Assembly: GCA_004297725.1 (NCBI GenBank)
Contig: SCUS01000081.1
Span: 166,961-230,960, forward strand
Origin: Myxococcaceae bacterium
Lineage (GTDB): Bacteria; Myxococcota_A; Polyangia; Polyangiales; Ga0077539
Direction: 5' to 3'
DNA: 64,000 nt
A model generated the notes under the pieces. That model had not been told where the DNA came from. It did not search any database and saw nothing but the letters and a program-made list of their open reading frames with translations. The position numbers and the translations under genes were made by a program. Shown here in pieces: positions 8,253 through 16,186 of this stretch. The number at the start of each line of letters is the position of its first letter. The stretch's first letter is position 1.

Positions 8253-8966
8253 ATGGCCGCACCCCGACCCTGGACCGTGCTCCCCCATGACCCGTGGGAG
8301 CGCCTCACCGAGAGCGTATGGACCGTCTCCGGAGCCCTCCCGGACATGGCCCTGCGCCGTCGGATGACCGCCGTGAAGCTCTCCGACGGGCGCGTGGTGA
8401 TCCACGGCGCCGCCTGCCTGGAGGAGCCCGCCATGAGGGAGCTCGAAGCCTGGGGCGAGCCCTCGGTGATGGTGGTCCCCAACGGCTTCCACCGCCTCGA
8501 CGCGCACGCCTGGAAGGTGCGCTACCCCACCATCCAGGTGCTCTGCCCCGCGGACGCCGACGCGGCGGTGCGCAAGGTGGTCGCCGTCGACGGCCACTAC
8601 GACGCCTTTCCCCGCGACGCGAAGGTCACCCTGACCCCCCTCGCGGGCATGAGCCGCCGGGTGCCCGAGGGGGTGCTCTCCGCGGTCTCTCCCGACGGTC
8701 GCGCGGCGCATGTCTTCAATGACGCGCTCTTCAATCACCCGCACCTGCCGGGCTTCACCGGCTGGGTGATGAAGACCATGGGATCCACCGGCGGCCCCCG
8801 AGTCACCGGGCTGATGTCCCTCGTGGGCGTGAGCGACCGCAAGGCGCTCAACGAGCACTACCGCCAGCTCGCCTCGACGCCCGGCCTCGCCTTCGCGCTC
8901 CCTGGACACGGCGACGTGATCAGCGGCGACGTGAAGGCCGTGCTCACTCAGGTCGCGTCGGGCTGA
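8253..8966 (+). CDS. MBL-fold/DUF4336-like protein
   Basis: A 237-residue protein starting five bases after the deoxyhypusine synthase-like gene and probably cotranscribed with it. It resembles the DUF4336 branch of the metallo-beta-lactamase fold: a segment PNGFHRLDAHAWKVRYP (about 79-95) followed by LCPADAD, and a late ALPGHGDVISG loop near residue 220. The canonical metal motif HxHxDH is absent, so hydrolase activity is doubtful. The ATG lies two codons after a TAG in the junction GGGATAGATCCG. Its 3' end overlaps the convergent gene by 19 bases. The function is unknown; an accessory role in the same polyamine-type pathway is inference. Confidence 0.65.
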   Translation: MAAPRPWTVLPHDPWERLTESVWTVSGALPDMALRRRMTAVKLSDGRVVIHGAACLEEPAMRELEAWGEPSVMVVPNGFHRLDAHAWKVRYPTIQVLCPADADAAVRKVVAVDGHYDAFPRDAKVTLTPLAGMSRRVPEGVLSAVSPDGRAAHVFNDALFNHPHLPGFTGWVMKTMGSTGGPRVTGLMSLVGVSDRKALNEHYRQLASTPGLAFALPGHGDVISGDVKAVLTQVASG

Positions 8967-9481
8967 GACCCCGGCGCGGCCTCCTCCACCACCTCGACCA
9001 CAGGCTCGACGAAGCCGAAGCGCCCCTGCTCCGTCACCGCCGGCGCGGCGCGGCGAGGCCGCTTCGTCGTCGGCGGAGGGATGAGCACCACCCTCGGCGC
9101 GACCACCGGCGGCTCCCTCAGCTCGATCGACGCGTCGCCCGCGACGACCCCGGCGCCCATCAACCGTCGCAGCGTGCGCAGCTCGTCTCTCAGCGACTCG
9201 TGCTGCGCCCTCAGCGCGGCGAGGCTGTGGAGCATCGAGGCGCTGAGCGCGGTGACCGTCGCCACCTCGAAGTGGCCGCAGCCGCTCTCGTGGGAGGGAT
9301 CGTCTCCGCACACCAGGCAGACCTGCACCGGCGCCGTGAGCGAGGGGCCGGAGACCATCGCGGACTCGGTCGGGGCCTCGTCGACCGGAGGCTCCGGCGG
9401 AGCGTCGAAGACCTCCGGGGGAGGGAGGTCGAAGCTGTCGTAGTCGTCTCGGTTCGCGACGTGGGTTCGACGAGCGCGCAT
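8948..9481 (-). CDS. Hypothetical protein with Cys/His cluster and coiled coil
   Basis: A 177-residue protein of no recognised family. An acidic, Pro-rich N-terminus (1-50) is followed by CLVCGDDPSHESGCGHFE (about 55-72), a CxxC...CxH cluster that could bind zinc. A heptad-like helix follows (about 80-108, rich in Leu, Arg, Glu), then a Pro/Val/Arg-rich tail. Codon usage looks like the neighbours. The gene overlaps the 3' end of the convergent MBL-like gene by 19 bases. No strong ribosome binding site is visible, so the start is uncertain. The small zinc-and-coil layout suggests a protein-protein role only in general terms. Confidence 0.55.
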   Translation of the reverse strand: MRARRTHVANRDDYDSFDLPPPEVFDAPPEPPVDEAPTESAMVSGPSLTAPVQVCLVCGDDPSHESGCGHFEVATVTALSASMLHSLAALRAQHESLRDELRTLRRLMGAGVVAGDASIELREPPVVAPRVVLIPPPTTKRPRRAAPAVTEQGRFGFVEPVVEVVEEAAPGSQPDAT

Positions 9482-9575
9482 GACAGGTACCGGGAGGTAC
9501 CACGGCAGCGCGGAGATGGACAGATGTTCAGCGGAGGGGGGAGCGCCGGGGGCGTCGACCCCGGTGAGGCGGTGA

Positions 9576-10370
9576 CTACTTCTTGGTGGTCGTCGGTCGG
9601 CGGAAGCCGCGGTACTCGGCGCGCCGCGCCCGGTTGCCCGCGAAGAGGTAGCGGCCCGCGATGAGCACGCGGTCGAGGCGCAGCCGCAGCAGGGTCCAGA
9701 GGCGGTGGGTGAGCTCGCGCGCGTCGTGGGCGCCCGCGGGGATGGTCGACTTCGCGGCGAGGGCGACGAGGTCGTTGTGACGGTCCCAGAGGCGCTGCGC
9801 GGCGGCGCCTTCGCCGTTGGGAAGGCTGTGGAGCCACTTCTCGTGGTCGGAGCTGTTGCAGAGGCTGAGCAGGCCGGTGTTGTCCTGCACGGCGTCCTGC
9901 GGGTCGTTGGGGGCGCCGCGCACGAGGCTGCGGATCAACGACAGCCCGACCTTGTTGCGGCGGAAGCGCAGGGTGCGAAACGCGCGGATGATCTTCATCT
10001 GGTCGGCGCGGACGCTGCTGAGCAGGGCGCTCTCGCTGGCGTCGACGCCGGTGCTGACGGCCCGCTCGGCGTCGAGGTTGTTCTTGGCGGCGCGCACGTA
10101 CTCGACCAGGGGCGCGAGCTCGAGGATCTCCTCGGAGCGGAGGCTTCCGTCGTCGAGGGGCACGGTCACGAGGGCGCTGGCGTCGCGCGCTGCGGTCGCG
10201 GCGATGCGCGCCGCCCAGTTGAGCCACGAGCGCGGGTACGCCGGGGTGGTGCGTACGATCTCCTCGGGCAGCGCCCTGGCGGCCGCGTCGAACTTCGCCG
10301 CGACGGCAGACGACACGGGCGACGGAGAGGGGTTGGAGCGTCGGGCCTTGCTGGTCGTGGGCTTTGCCAT
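9576..10370 (-). CDS. Hypothetical helical protein
   Basis: A 264-residue basic protein of unknown family. The N-terminus is Ser/Pro/Lys-rich (KARRSNPSPSPVSS). Residues about 25-225 are predicted by eye to be mainly helical, with conserved-looking segments PAYPRSWLNWAARI and RTLRFRRNKVGLSLIRSL. The C-terminus is Arg-rich (GNRARRAEYRGFRRPTTTKK), suggesting nucleic acid or membrane contact. There is no signal peptide or transmembrane segment. It is separated by 94 bases from the downstream minus-strand gene. The 275-base interval upstream contains the 21-bp tandem repeat. Confidence 0.55.
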   Translation of the reverse strand: MAKPTTSKARRSNPSPSPVSSAVAAKFDAAARALPEEIVRTTPAYPRSWLNWAARIAATAARDASALVTVPLDDGSLRSEEILELAPLVEYVRAAKNNLDAERAVSTGVDASESALLSSVRADQMKIIRAFRTLRFRRNKVGLSLIRSLVRGAPNDPQDAVQDNTGLLSLCNSSDHEKWLHSLPNGEGAAAQRLWDRHNDLVALAAKSTIPAGAHDARELTHRLWTLLRLRLDRVLIAGRYLFAGNRARRAEYRGFRRPTTTKK

Positions 10371-10440
10371 AGGGCGCGGATGCTAACGACGGCTCTACCG
10401 CTTGTCATCGATTCGGTACACGGCGCGGAGTCCACGCGCG

Positions 10441-10566
10441 CAGGGCCGTCGCGGAGACGTGCAGGGCACCTCGGAAGATGTGCAGGGCCGTCGCGCAGAC
10501 GTACAGGGCGCCGCGGAAGGTGTGCAGGGCCCTCGCGGAGACATGCAGAGGCGCCCGGAAGGTGTG
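10441..10566. repeat. 21-bp tandem repeat, six units, alternating A/B pattern
   Basis: Six consecutive 21-base units start at 10441, 10462, 10483, 10504, 10525 and 10546, each beginning CAGGG or CAGAG. Odd units read like CAGGGCCGTCGCGGAGACGTG. Even units share CGGAAG(A/G)TGTG at the end. The higher-order period is therefore 42 bases. A partial seventh copy begins at 10567. The array sits between the divergent genes at 10370 (minus) and 10646 (plus). It is open in several frames because 21 is a multiple of three, but the predicted peptides are Arg/Cys-rich and unconvincing. Confidence 0.85.
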
Positions 10567-10645
10567 CAGGGAGGCGCTGCCAGGAGCGCACGAACTGACT
10601 GAAATTCCCGGTGAACGGCCGTCGTATGGGAGGGTCGGCGGGACA

Positions 10646-11797
10646 ATGACCCACCGCGGCGGAGTTCTCCCATCCCAGTGGATCCGCAAGGCGCTCTCCG
10701 ACGGCACGCTCTCGGCGCTTCGTCCGGTGGAGCCGTCGCAGATCCAGCCCAACAGCATCGACCTCCGCATCGGACGCAGCGGCACCCGGGTGCAGTGCAG
10801 CTTCCTTCCGGGCCGCGAGGGCGTGGCGAGCCGGCTACGCCGCTTCGGGATCTACCCCGTCGACGCGGGCCCCGACGGGGTCGTGCTGGAGCGCAACGCG
10901 GTCTATCTCTTCCCCCTGCTGGAGTCGCTCAAGCTGCCGCCGGGCGTGCGCGCGAGGGCCAACCCCAAGAGCAGCACCGGGCGCCTCGACATCTTCTGCC
11001 GCCTGGTCACCGAGCACGGGACCTCCTTCGACGACATCCCCGAGGGCTTCGCCGGGCAGCTCTTCCTGGAGGTGGTCCCGCGATCGTTTCCGATCAGGGT
11101 GAGGGAGGGCGACAGCCTCGCGCAGCTCCGCTTCGTGGTGGGCGACCCGACGCTCGACGACGACGAGACCCGCGCGCTCATGGCCAGGGAGCCCATCATC
11201 GTGGCCCCGGAGAAGCTGCCCGAGGGACACGCGGGGCTGCGCGTGGAGGACGGGGTGTTCATGTCCGTCAACCTCAGCTCCGAAGGGGCCGTGGGCTACC
11301 GCGCCCGGCGCAACACGGGGGCCATCGACCTGCGAGGGCGGCACCCGGTGGGGCAGTTCTGGGAGCCCATCTCGCACAGCCCGGACGAGCCGCTGCTGCT
11401 CGAGCCCGACGAGTTCTACATCCTGCGCTCCAACGAGCTGGTGCGGCTGCCCCCGTCGGTGTGCGCGGAGATGGTCCCCTTCGACGCCGGGGCGGGCGAG
11501 GTGCGAACCCACTACGCGGGCTTCTTCGACTCGGGCTTCGGCTACGTCTCCGCAGACGACCGCGGGGTCGCCGCGGCGGCGGTGGTGCTGGAGGTGCGAG
11601 GCCGCGACGTGCCCTTCCACGTCGACGAGGGCAACCATCTCTTCCGGGTGATCCTGCTGCGCAACAGCGAGGCGCCGGACGACCTCTACGGCCGGGGGCC
11701 GGGCTCGCACTACCAGGGCCAGCGGCTGCGGCTGAGCAAGCAGTTCCTGCCCGAGGACGGTGACCCCGAGTCGCAGCTGCCGCTGCGCTTCCGCTGA
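10646..11797 (+). CDS. dcd: Double-domain 2'-deoxycytidine 5'-triphosphate deaminase
   Basis: A 383-residue protein, about twice the length of the standard dCTP deaminase. It has two tandem dUTPase-fold halves (about 1-195 and 200-383), as in the long form known from some proteobacteria. Landmarks in the first half are QIQPNSIDLRIG, ANPKSSTGRLDIF and GFAGQLFLEV, where the Glu fits the catalytic position of Dcd. The second half repeats the layout (TGAIDLRG, FYILRSNE, FDSGFGYV). It should convert dCTP to dUTP for thymidylate synthesis. The ATG at 10646 follows a GGGAGG/GGCGGG region. An in-frame extension runs back through the 21-bp repeats and is rejected as a start. Confidence 0.85.
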   Translation: MTHRGGVLPSQWIRKALSDGTLSALRPVEPSQIQPNSIDLRIGRSGTRVQCSFLPGREGVASRLRRFGIYPVDAGPDGVVLERNAVYLFPLLESLKLPPGVRARANPKSSTGRLDIFCRLVTEHGTSFDDIPEGFAGQLFLEVVPRSFPIRVREGDSLAQLRFVVGDPTLDDDETRALMAREPIIVAPEKLPEGHAGLRVEDGVFMSVNLSSEGAVGYRARRNTGAIDLRGRHPVGQFWEPISHSPDEPLLLEPDEFYILRSNELVRLPPSVCAEMVPFDAGAGEVRTHYAGFFDSGFGYVSADDRGVAAAAVVLEVRGRDVPFHVDEGNHLFRVILLRNSEAPDDLYGRGPGSHYQGQRLRLSKQFLPEDGDPESQLPLRFR

Positions 11798-11903
11798 TCG
11801 GGCATGACTGACATTCCCTGTCCCCTTCGCAGTGGACTGGATTTCTCGCAGATCGCGTGACAGACGACCGCTCCCCGCCAGCGTCGAGGGCCCGTCCGGG
11901 AAC

Positions 11904-11932
11904 TTGACGCATGTTCAGTGTGGCCGTACTCG
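11904..11932 (+). promoter_or_regulatory. Candidate promoter for topoisomerase VI genes
   Basis: TTGACG (11904-11909), a 17-base spacer, then TACTCG (11927-11932), about 70 bases before the top6B start. The -35 is near consensus and the -10 is poor. A short palindrome CGGGATGACCCG follows at about 11951. Confidence 0.35.
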
Positions 11933-12001
11933 AATGGGCGTTCAACACGCCGGGATGACCCGTTGAATTCCATCAAGACACCCGACGGAGCGGCCGACCC
12001 C

Positions 12002-14056
12002 ATGACGACAGAAGCATTGATCCAGGACCCTGAGGCGCTGAAGCCCGCCGGCCGGCGCGCGAGCGCGGAGGCGATGGGCGCCAAGCAGCGCGACATCTCC
12101 GTCAGCGAGTTCTTCACCAAGAACCGTCACCTGCTGGGCTTCGACAACCCGGCCAAGGCGCTGCTCACGACCATCAAGGAGGCGGTCGACAACGCCCTCG
12201 ACGCCTGCGAGGAGGCGGGCATCCTCCCGACGCTGGAGGTCTCCGTGGAGGAGGTCTCCGACGGCCGCTACCGGGTGCGCGTCGAGGACAACGGCCCCGG
12301 CATCGTGAAGGAGCAGATCCCCAAGATCTTCGCCAAGCTGCTGTACGGCTCGAAGTTTCACCGGCTGCGCCAGTCGCGAGGGCAGCAGGGCATCGGCATC
12401 AGCGCCGCGGGGATGTACGGCCACCTCACCACGGGCAAGCCGGTGGTGGTGGTGAGCAAGATCGGCAGGGGGCGTCCGGCGTGGCGCGTCGAGGTGCGCA
12501 TCGACTCGCGCACCAACGAGCCCAAGCAGCTCAACGACAAGAACGACACCGTCACCTGGGAGAAGGACCACGGCACCTCGGTCGAGATCGAGCTGATGGG
12601 GCTCTATCGCGGCGGCCGCACCTCGGTCGACGCGTACCTGGAGCAGACCGTCGTCGCCAATCCGCACCTCGAGCTGACGTACAAGCCCCCGAAGGGCGCG
12701 CCGGTGCACTTCCCGAGGGTGAGCGATCTGCTCCCCCCGGAGGCGCAGGAGATCAAGCCGCACCCGCACGGGGTCGAGCTCGGGATGCTCATCAAGATCC
12801 TCCACGAGTCGGGCAAGCGGCACGTGGCGCAGACCCTGATGGAGGAGTTCTCTCGGGTGACGCACGCGGTGGCCGAGGAGCTGTGCAAGCGCGCGGGCAT
12901 CGACCCCAACGCCCTCGCGGCGCGGGTCGACGCGATGAAGATCGAGGCGCTGCACGCGGCGATGGTGGCCTCCAACGCGGCGCTGCCGCCGATCAAGAAG
13001 TTCGCGTCGAAGGTCGCGCGCTCGGACGGCAACCTGCGCGAAGAGGTGATGGAGGAGGGCACCGGCTTCTCGACGCCGCTGGCCGACCTGGTGATCCGCA
13101 AGGCGGGCCTCGAGCCGACGCTGAAGGCGAAGGCCGTCACTCCGATGATGGTGGAGAAGCTCTACCAGTCGCTCCACGAGTCGCAGGTGAAGATCCTGCC
13201 GCCGCCGGCCAACTGCATCGTCCCGGTGGGTGAGGCGCTGGTGATGGAGGGCCTGCGCCGACGCTTCAAGGGAGAGTTCTTCACCTCGCACACCCGCCCC
13301 CCGGCGGTGTATCGCGGCAACCCCTTCGTGGTCGAGGCGGGCGTGGCCTTTGGCGGAACCCTCTCCCGAGAAGACTCCGCGGACGTGCTGCGCTTCGCCA
13401 ACCGGGTTCCGCTGCTCTACCAGCCGAGGGCCTGCGCCATCCACGAGGCGGTGCTCAAGGTCGATTGGAAGTCCTATGGGCTCCAGCAGCGCAAGGGAGA
13501 GCTGCCGGTCGGGCCGCTGGCGATCTTCGTGCACCTGGCGAGCGTGTGGGTGCCCTTCACCAGCGAGGCCAAGGAGGCGGTCGCGCACTACGACGAGGTG
13601 GTGCGGGAGATCCGGCTGGCGCTGATGGAGTGCGGGCGCAAGCTCGGCACCTGGGTGAAGGCCCAGCAGGCCGAGCGCTGGGAGACGCAGCGAAAGACGC
13701 TGTTCGAGAAGTACATCGTGGAGCTGGCGGCCTCGATCCACAGCATCACCAAGGTGTCTGAAGAGAGCGTCAAGAAGGACTTCGAGGCGGCGCTCCCCAA
13801 CCACGTGCGCATCGCGCTCCCACCGGTGGAGGGCGGCGTCCCGAGCGCGGGCGGGGCCGTCGAAGCAGGGGGCGAGGAGATCCCCGCGGAGGCCGACGCG
13901 AGCGCGGCGGAGTCGACGGCTCCGGTGGAGGCGCGGCCCTCCGATCGCCCGCCGGAGATGTCCGATGACGGGGAGGGGAGTCCCTTCGAGGACGTGACGC
14001 CGGGCAACACCCGGCAGCTGGTGCTGAAGATGCGGCCGAAGTCGGGAAGGAAGTAG
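12002..14056 (+). CDS. top6B: DNA topoisomerase VI subunit B (ATPase)
   Basis: A 684-residue GHKL ATPase/transducer subunit of the type IIB topoisomerase. ATP-site motifs are KEAVDNALDACEEAG (N-box), VEDNGPGI (G1) and SRGQQGIGISAAGMYG (G2). The H2TH-like middle is followed by a transducer domain with the switch-lysine segment VPFTSEAKEAV. The last 70 residues form an acidic, low-complexity tail (GEEIPAEADASAAES) ending in a conserved-looking basic LVLKMRPKSGRK. ATP-driven gating of DNA strand passage with subunit A is expected. A GTG start 28 codons upstream is possible, but the ATG at 12002 fits the family better. The subunit A gene follows after 8 bases. Topo VI is mainly archaeal and plant; bacterial copies are sporadic. 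Confidence 0.95.
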   Translation: MTTEALIQDPEALKPAGRRASAEAMGAKQRDISVSEFFTKNRHLLGFDNPAKALLTTIKEAVDNALDACEEAGILPTLEVSVEEVSDGRYRVRVEDNGPGIVKEQIPKIFAKLLYGSKFHRLRQSRGQQGIGISAAGMYGHLTTGKPVVVVSKIGRGRPAWRVEVRIDSRTNEPKQLNDKNDTVTWEKDHGTSVEIELMGLYRGGRTSVDAYLEQTVVANPHLELTYKPPKGAPVHFPRVSDLLPPEAQEIKPHPHGVELGMLIKILHESGKRHVAQTLMEEFSRVTHAVAEELCKRAGIDPNALAARVDAMKIEALHAAMVASNAALPPIKKFASKVARSDGNLREEVMEEGTGFSTPLADLVIRKAGLEPTLKAKAVTPMMVEKLYQSLHESQVKILPPPANCIVPVGEALVMEGLRRRFKGEFFTSHTRPPAVYRGNPFVVEAGVAFGGTLSREDSADVLRFANRVPLLYQPRACAIHEAVLKVDWKSYGLQQRKGELPVGPLAIFVHLASVWVPFTSEAKEAVAHYDEVVREIRLALMECGRKLGTWVKAQQAERWETQRKTLFEKYIVELAASIHSITKVSEESVKKDFEAALPNHVRIALPPVEGGVPSAGGAVEAGGEEIPAEADASAAESTAPVEARPSDRPPEMSDDGEGSPFEDVTPGNTRQLVLKMRPKSGRK

Positions 14057-14064
14057 GCAATCCA

Positions 14065-15255
14065 ATGGCGACAAGGAAGAAGACCCCCGCCGGGACGACG
14101 CCTGCGAACAAGGCCGTCTCCGAAGAGACCGCCACCGAGGCGCCCCGGGAGATCGGCGAGCGCGACCGGGTCACGCTGCAGAAGATCACCGACCTCGCGT
14201 TCAGCGCGCTGGCGGAGGTGCGAAGAGGGAAGAACCCCGCGCTGAGCATCCCGGTGCGGGCGCTCTCCAACGTGAGCTTCGATCAGGAGGCGGGCTTGAT
14301 CCGCCTGGGGGAGTCGCGGCAGTCGCGCAACTTCTTCCACCTGAAGCAGGCCAAGCTGTTCATGCAGACGTTCCTGATCGCGGAGCACTGCAAGAAGCTC
14401 ATCGAGGCGGGGGCGACCACCTCCATTCGCGACATCTACTACGGCGCCAAGCACTCGGTCGCTGGAACCAAGGAGAACACCTTCGAGGAGCAGGCCGAGA
14501 GCGACCCGATCATCGAAGACCTCGAGGTGACCATCGACGCGCTCCGCGAGGAGCTGCACCTGCGCGCGGAGAACCGCGGCGCCATGGTGGGTCCGATGAC
14601 CATCCGAGACACGGGCGACACCATCGACCTGCGGCGCATGGGCTCCGGCGGCTGGAGCATCCCGAGCATCGTCGAGGACAATCGCATCGAGTTCATGAAG
14701 ACCGAGGCGGAGTACATCCTCTTCATCGAGAAGGGCGCCGTGTGGGCGCGCCTCAACGAAGACCGCTTCTGGCAGAAGAACAACTGCATGCTGCTGCACG
14801 GCAGCGGCATGGCCGCCCGGGGCACGAGGAGGCTGCTGCGCCGCATGCACGAGGAGCTCAAGCTGCCGCTCTACGTGCTCACGGACAACGACCCGTGGGG
14901 CTTCTACATCTATTCGGTCATCAAGCAGGGGAGCATCAACCTCGCGTACGAGTCGATGCGCATGGCGGTGCCGCAGGCGCGCTTCCTCGGGCTGATGAGC
15001 TCGGACGCGGAGAAGTTCAACCTCCAGGCCAACGTCTCCATGGCTTTGAAGGACGAAGACAGCGCCCGCATCGAGCAGCTCATGCGCTACGACTGGTTCG
15101 CCTCGAAGCGCTGGCAGGAAGAGCTGGCGCTCATGAAGAAGACCCAGAAGAAGTACGAGCTCGAGGCCCTCTCCTCCCGAGGCATCCGCTTCATCACGGA
15201 GGAGTACATTCCTCAGAAACTGCGGGGCCGTCGGGGCGATTCCTGGCTTGATTGA
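14065..15255 (+). CDS. top6A: DNA topoisomerase VI subunit A (Spo11-like)
   Basis: A 396-residue DNA-cleaving subunit. The 5Y-CAP catalytic motif SIRDIYYGAKHS places the nucleophile at Tyr126 by alignment with the Spo11 motif RDIFY. The Toprim domain has Glu222 (FIEKGAVW) and the DxD pair Asp274/Asp276 (LTDNDPWGF), so the metal site is complete. The N-terminal 30 residues are a Lys/Thr/Ala-rich extension. It forms an A2B2 enzyme with the upstream subunit; the genes are 8 bases apart and clearly cotranscribed. Compared with archaeal enzymes, the region between the catalytic Tyr and Toprim carries an acidic insertion (about 135-165). Nothing suggests inactivation. Confidence 0.95.
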   Translation: MATRKKTPAGTTPANKAVSEETATEAPREIGERDRVTLQKITDLAFSALAEVRRGKNPALSIPVRALSNVSFDQEAGLIRLGESRQSRNFFHLKQAKLFMQTFLIAEHCKKLIEAGATTSIRDIYYGAKHSVAGTKENTFEEQAESDPIIEDLEVTIDALREELHLRAENRGAMVGPMTIRDTGDTIDLRRMGSGGWSIPSIVEDNRIEFMKTEAEYILFIEKGAVWARLNEDRFWQKNNCMLLHGSGMAARGTRRLLRRMHEELKLPLYVLTDNDPWGFYIYSVIKQGSINLAYESMRMAVPQARFLGLMSSDAEKFNLQANVSMALKDEDSARIEQLMRYDWFASKRWQEELALMKKTQKKYELEALSSRGIRFITEEYIPQKLRGRRGDSWLD

Positions 15256-15284
15256 AGACCGGCGTTCCGGTAATCCGGGGCGCC

Positions 15285-16085
15285 ATGTCTGAAGCCACAC
15301 CTCCGTACACCGCGCTTTCCCTCGAGCTCGACGGCCCTGTCGCCGTCGTCACCCTCCAGCGTCCCGAGCGGATGAACGCGCTCTCCCGGGTGCTCCTCCA
15401 GGAGATCGGGACGGTGTTTCGCGCGCTCACCGCTGATCCCGCGGTGCGGGCGGTGGTGCTGACGGGCTCTGGGGAGAAGGCCTTCTGCGCGGGCGCCGAC
15501 CTCAAGGAGCGCCAGGGCATGACCGAAGACGACGTGCGGGCGCTGCTGGGCCTGTATCGAGAGAGCTTCGGGGCCGTGGACGCGTGCCCGAAGCCCGTGG
15601 TGGCGGCGATACAGGGCGTGGCGCTGGGCGGAGGCTTCGAGCTGGCCCTGGCGTGCGACCTGCGCGTGGCCAGCGCGGGCGCCGTGGTGGGTCTCCCGGA
15701 GACCTCGCTGGCGATCATTCCCGGCGCGGGCGGCACCCAGCGGCTGCCCCGGCTGGTGGGCCCCGGGAGGGCGAAGGAGATGATCCTGCTGGCGAGGCGC
15801 TATGCGGCGCACGAGGCGCTGGCGCTGGGGCTGGTGACCGCCCTGGCGATGCCCGGAGAGACCGCGCTGGCGGCGGCGAAGCGCCTGGTGGCCCCGCTCG
15901 CGAGCGGCGCCCCGATCGCGCTCGCGGCGGCCATGGAGGCGGTCGACGGCGGCGCCGACCTCGACCTGGCCGAGGGCCTGCTGCTCGAGGCGCGCTGCTA
16001 CGAGAAGACCCTGGTGTCGAGCGACCGCCGCGAGGCCCTTGCGGCCTTCAGCGAAGGGCGCAAGCCGGTCTACCGCGGCGAGTAG
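15285..16085 (+). CDS. Enoyl-CoA hydratase/isomerase family protein
   Basis: A 266-residue crotonase-fold protein. The CoA-binding motif KAFCAGADLKE, the oxyanion-hole and first catalytic Glu in GVALGGGFELALACD, and the second Glu in LPETSLAIIPGAGGTQRL are all present, so hydratase activity is likely. The sequence leans toward the AUH/methylglutaconyl-CoA hydratase subgroup, which would suit leucine degradation, but that is a guess. An acyl-CoA carboxylase beta subunit lies 2.6 kb downstream, loosely supporting branched-chain acyl-CoA metabolism. The ATG at 15285 was chosen over an in-frame ATG 11 codons upstream because CCGGGG precedes it and the family begins here. Confidence 0.9.
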   Translation: MSEATPPYTALSLELDGPVAVVTLQRPERMNALSRVLLQEIGTVFRALTADPAVRAVVLTGSGEKAFCAGADLKERQGMTEDDVRALLGLYRESFGAVDACPKPVVAAIQGVALGGGFELALACDLRVASAGAVVGLPETSLAIIPGAGGTQRLPRLVGPGRAKEMILLARRYAAHEALALGLVTALAMPGETALAAAKRLVAPLASGAPIALAAAMEAVDGGADLDLAEGLLLEARCYEKTLVSSDRREALAAFSEGRKPVYRGE

Positions 16086-16098
16086 CCGTGATGTGAAT

Positions 16099-16115
16099 GC
16101 CCCCGGTGGGGGGGC
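16099..16115. terminator. GC-rich hairpin after enoyl-CoA hydratase
   Basis: GCCCCC (16099-16104), a five-base loop, GGGGGC (16110-16115), 14 bases after the stop codon. There is no U-tract. A terminator is likely because the next gene begins 70 bases on with its own ribosome binding site. Confidence 0.5.
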
Positions 16116-16186
16116 GTCTGAGGCGCCGCTCGCTCGTCGCCTCAAGCGGGTGGTCGTTTGAATCAGAGAGCGAGGGGAGTTGAGTC

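Noticed and set aside
10441..10566. The 21-bp repeats as a possible CRISPR array.
   Set aside because: Units are contiguous without spacers, too short, and diverged between neighbours; no cas gene is near.
10478..10645. Extending the dCTP deaminase N-terminus back through the 21-bp repeats.
   Set aside because: The extension would add a Cys/Arg-rich repetitive peptide absent from the family; the ATG at 10646 gives a natural family start.
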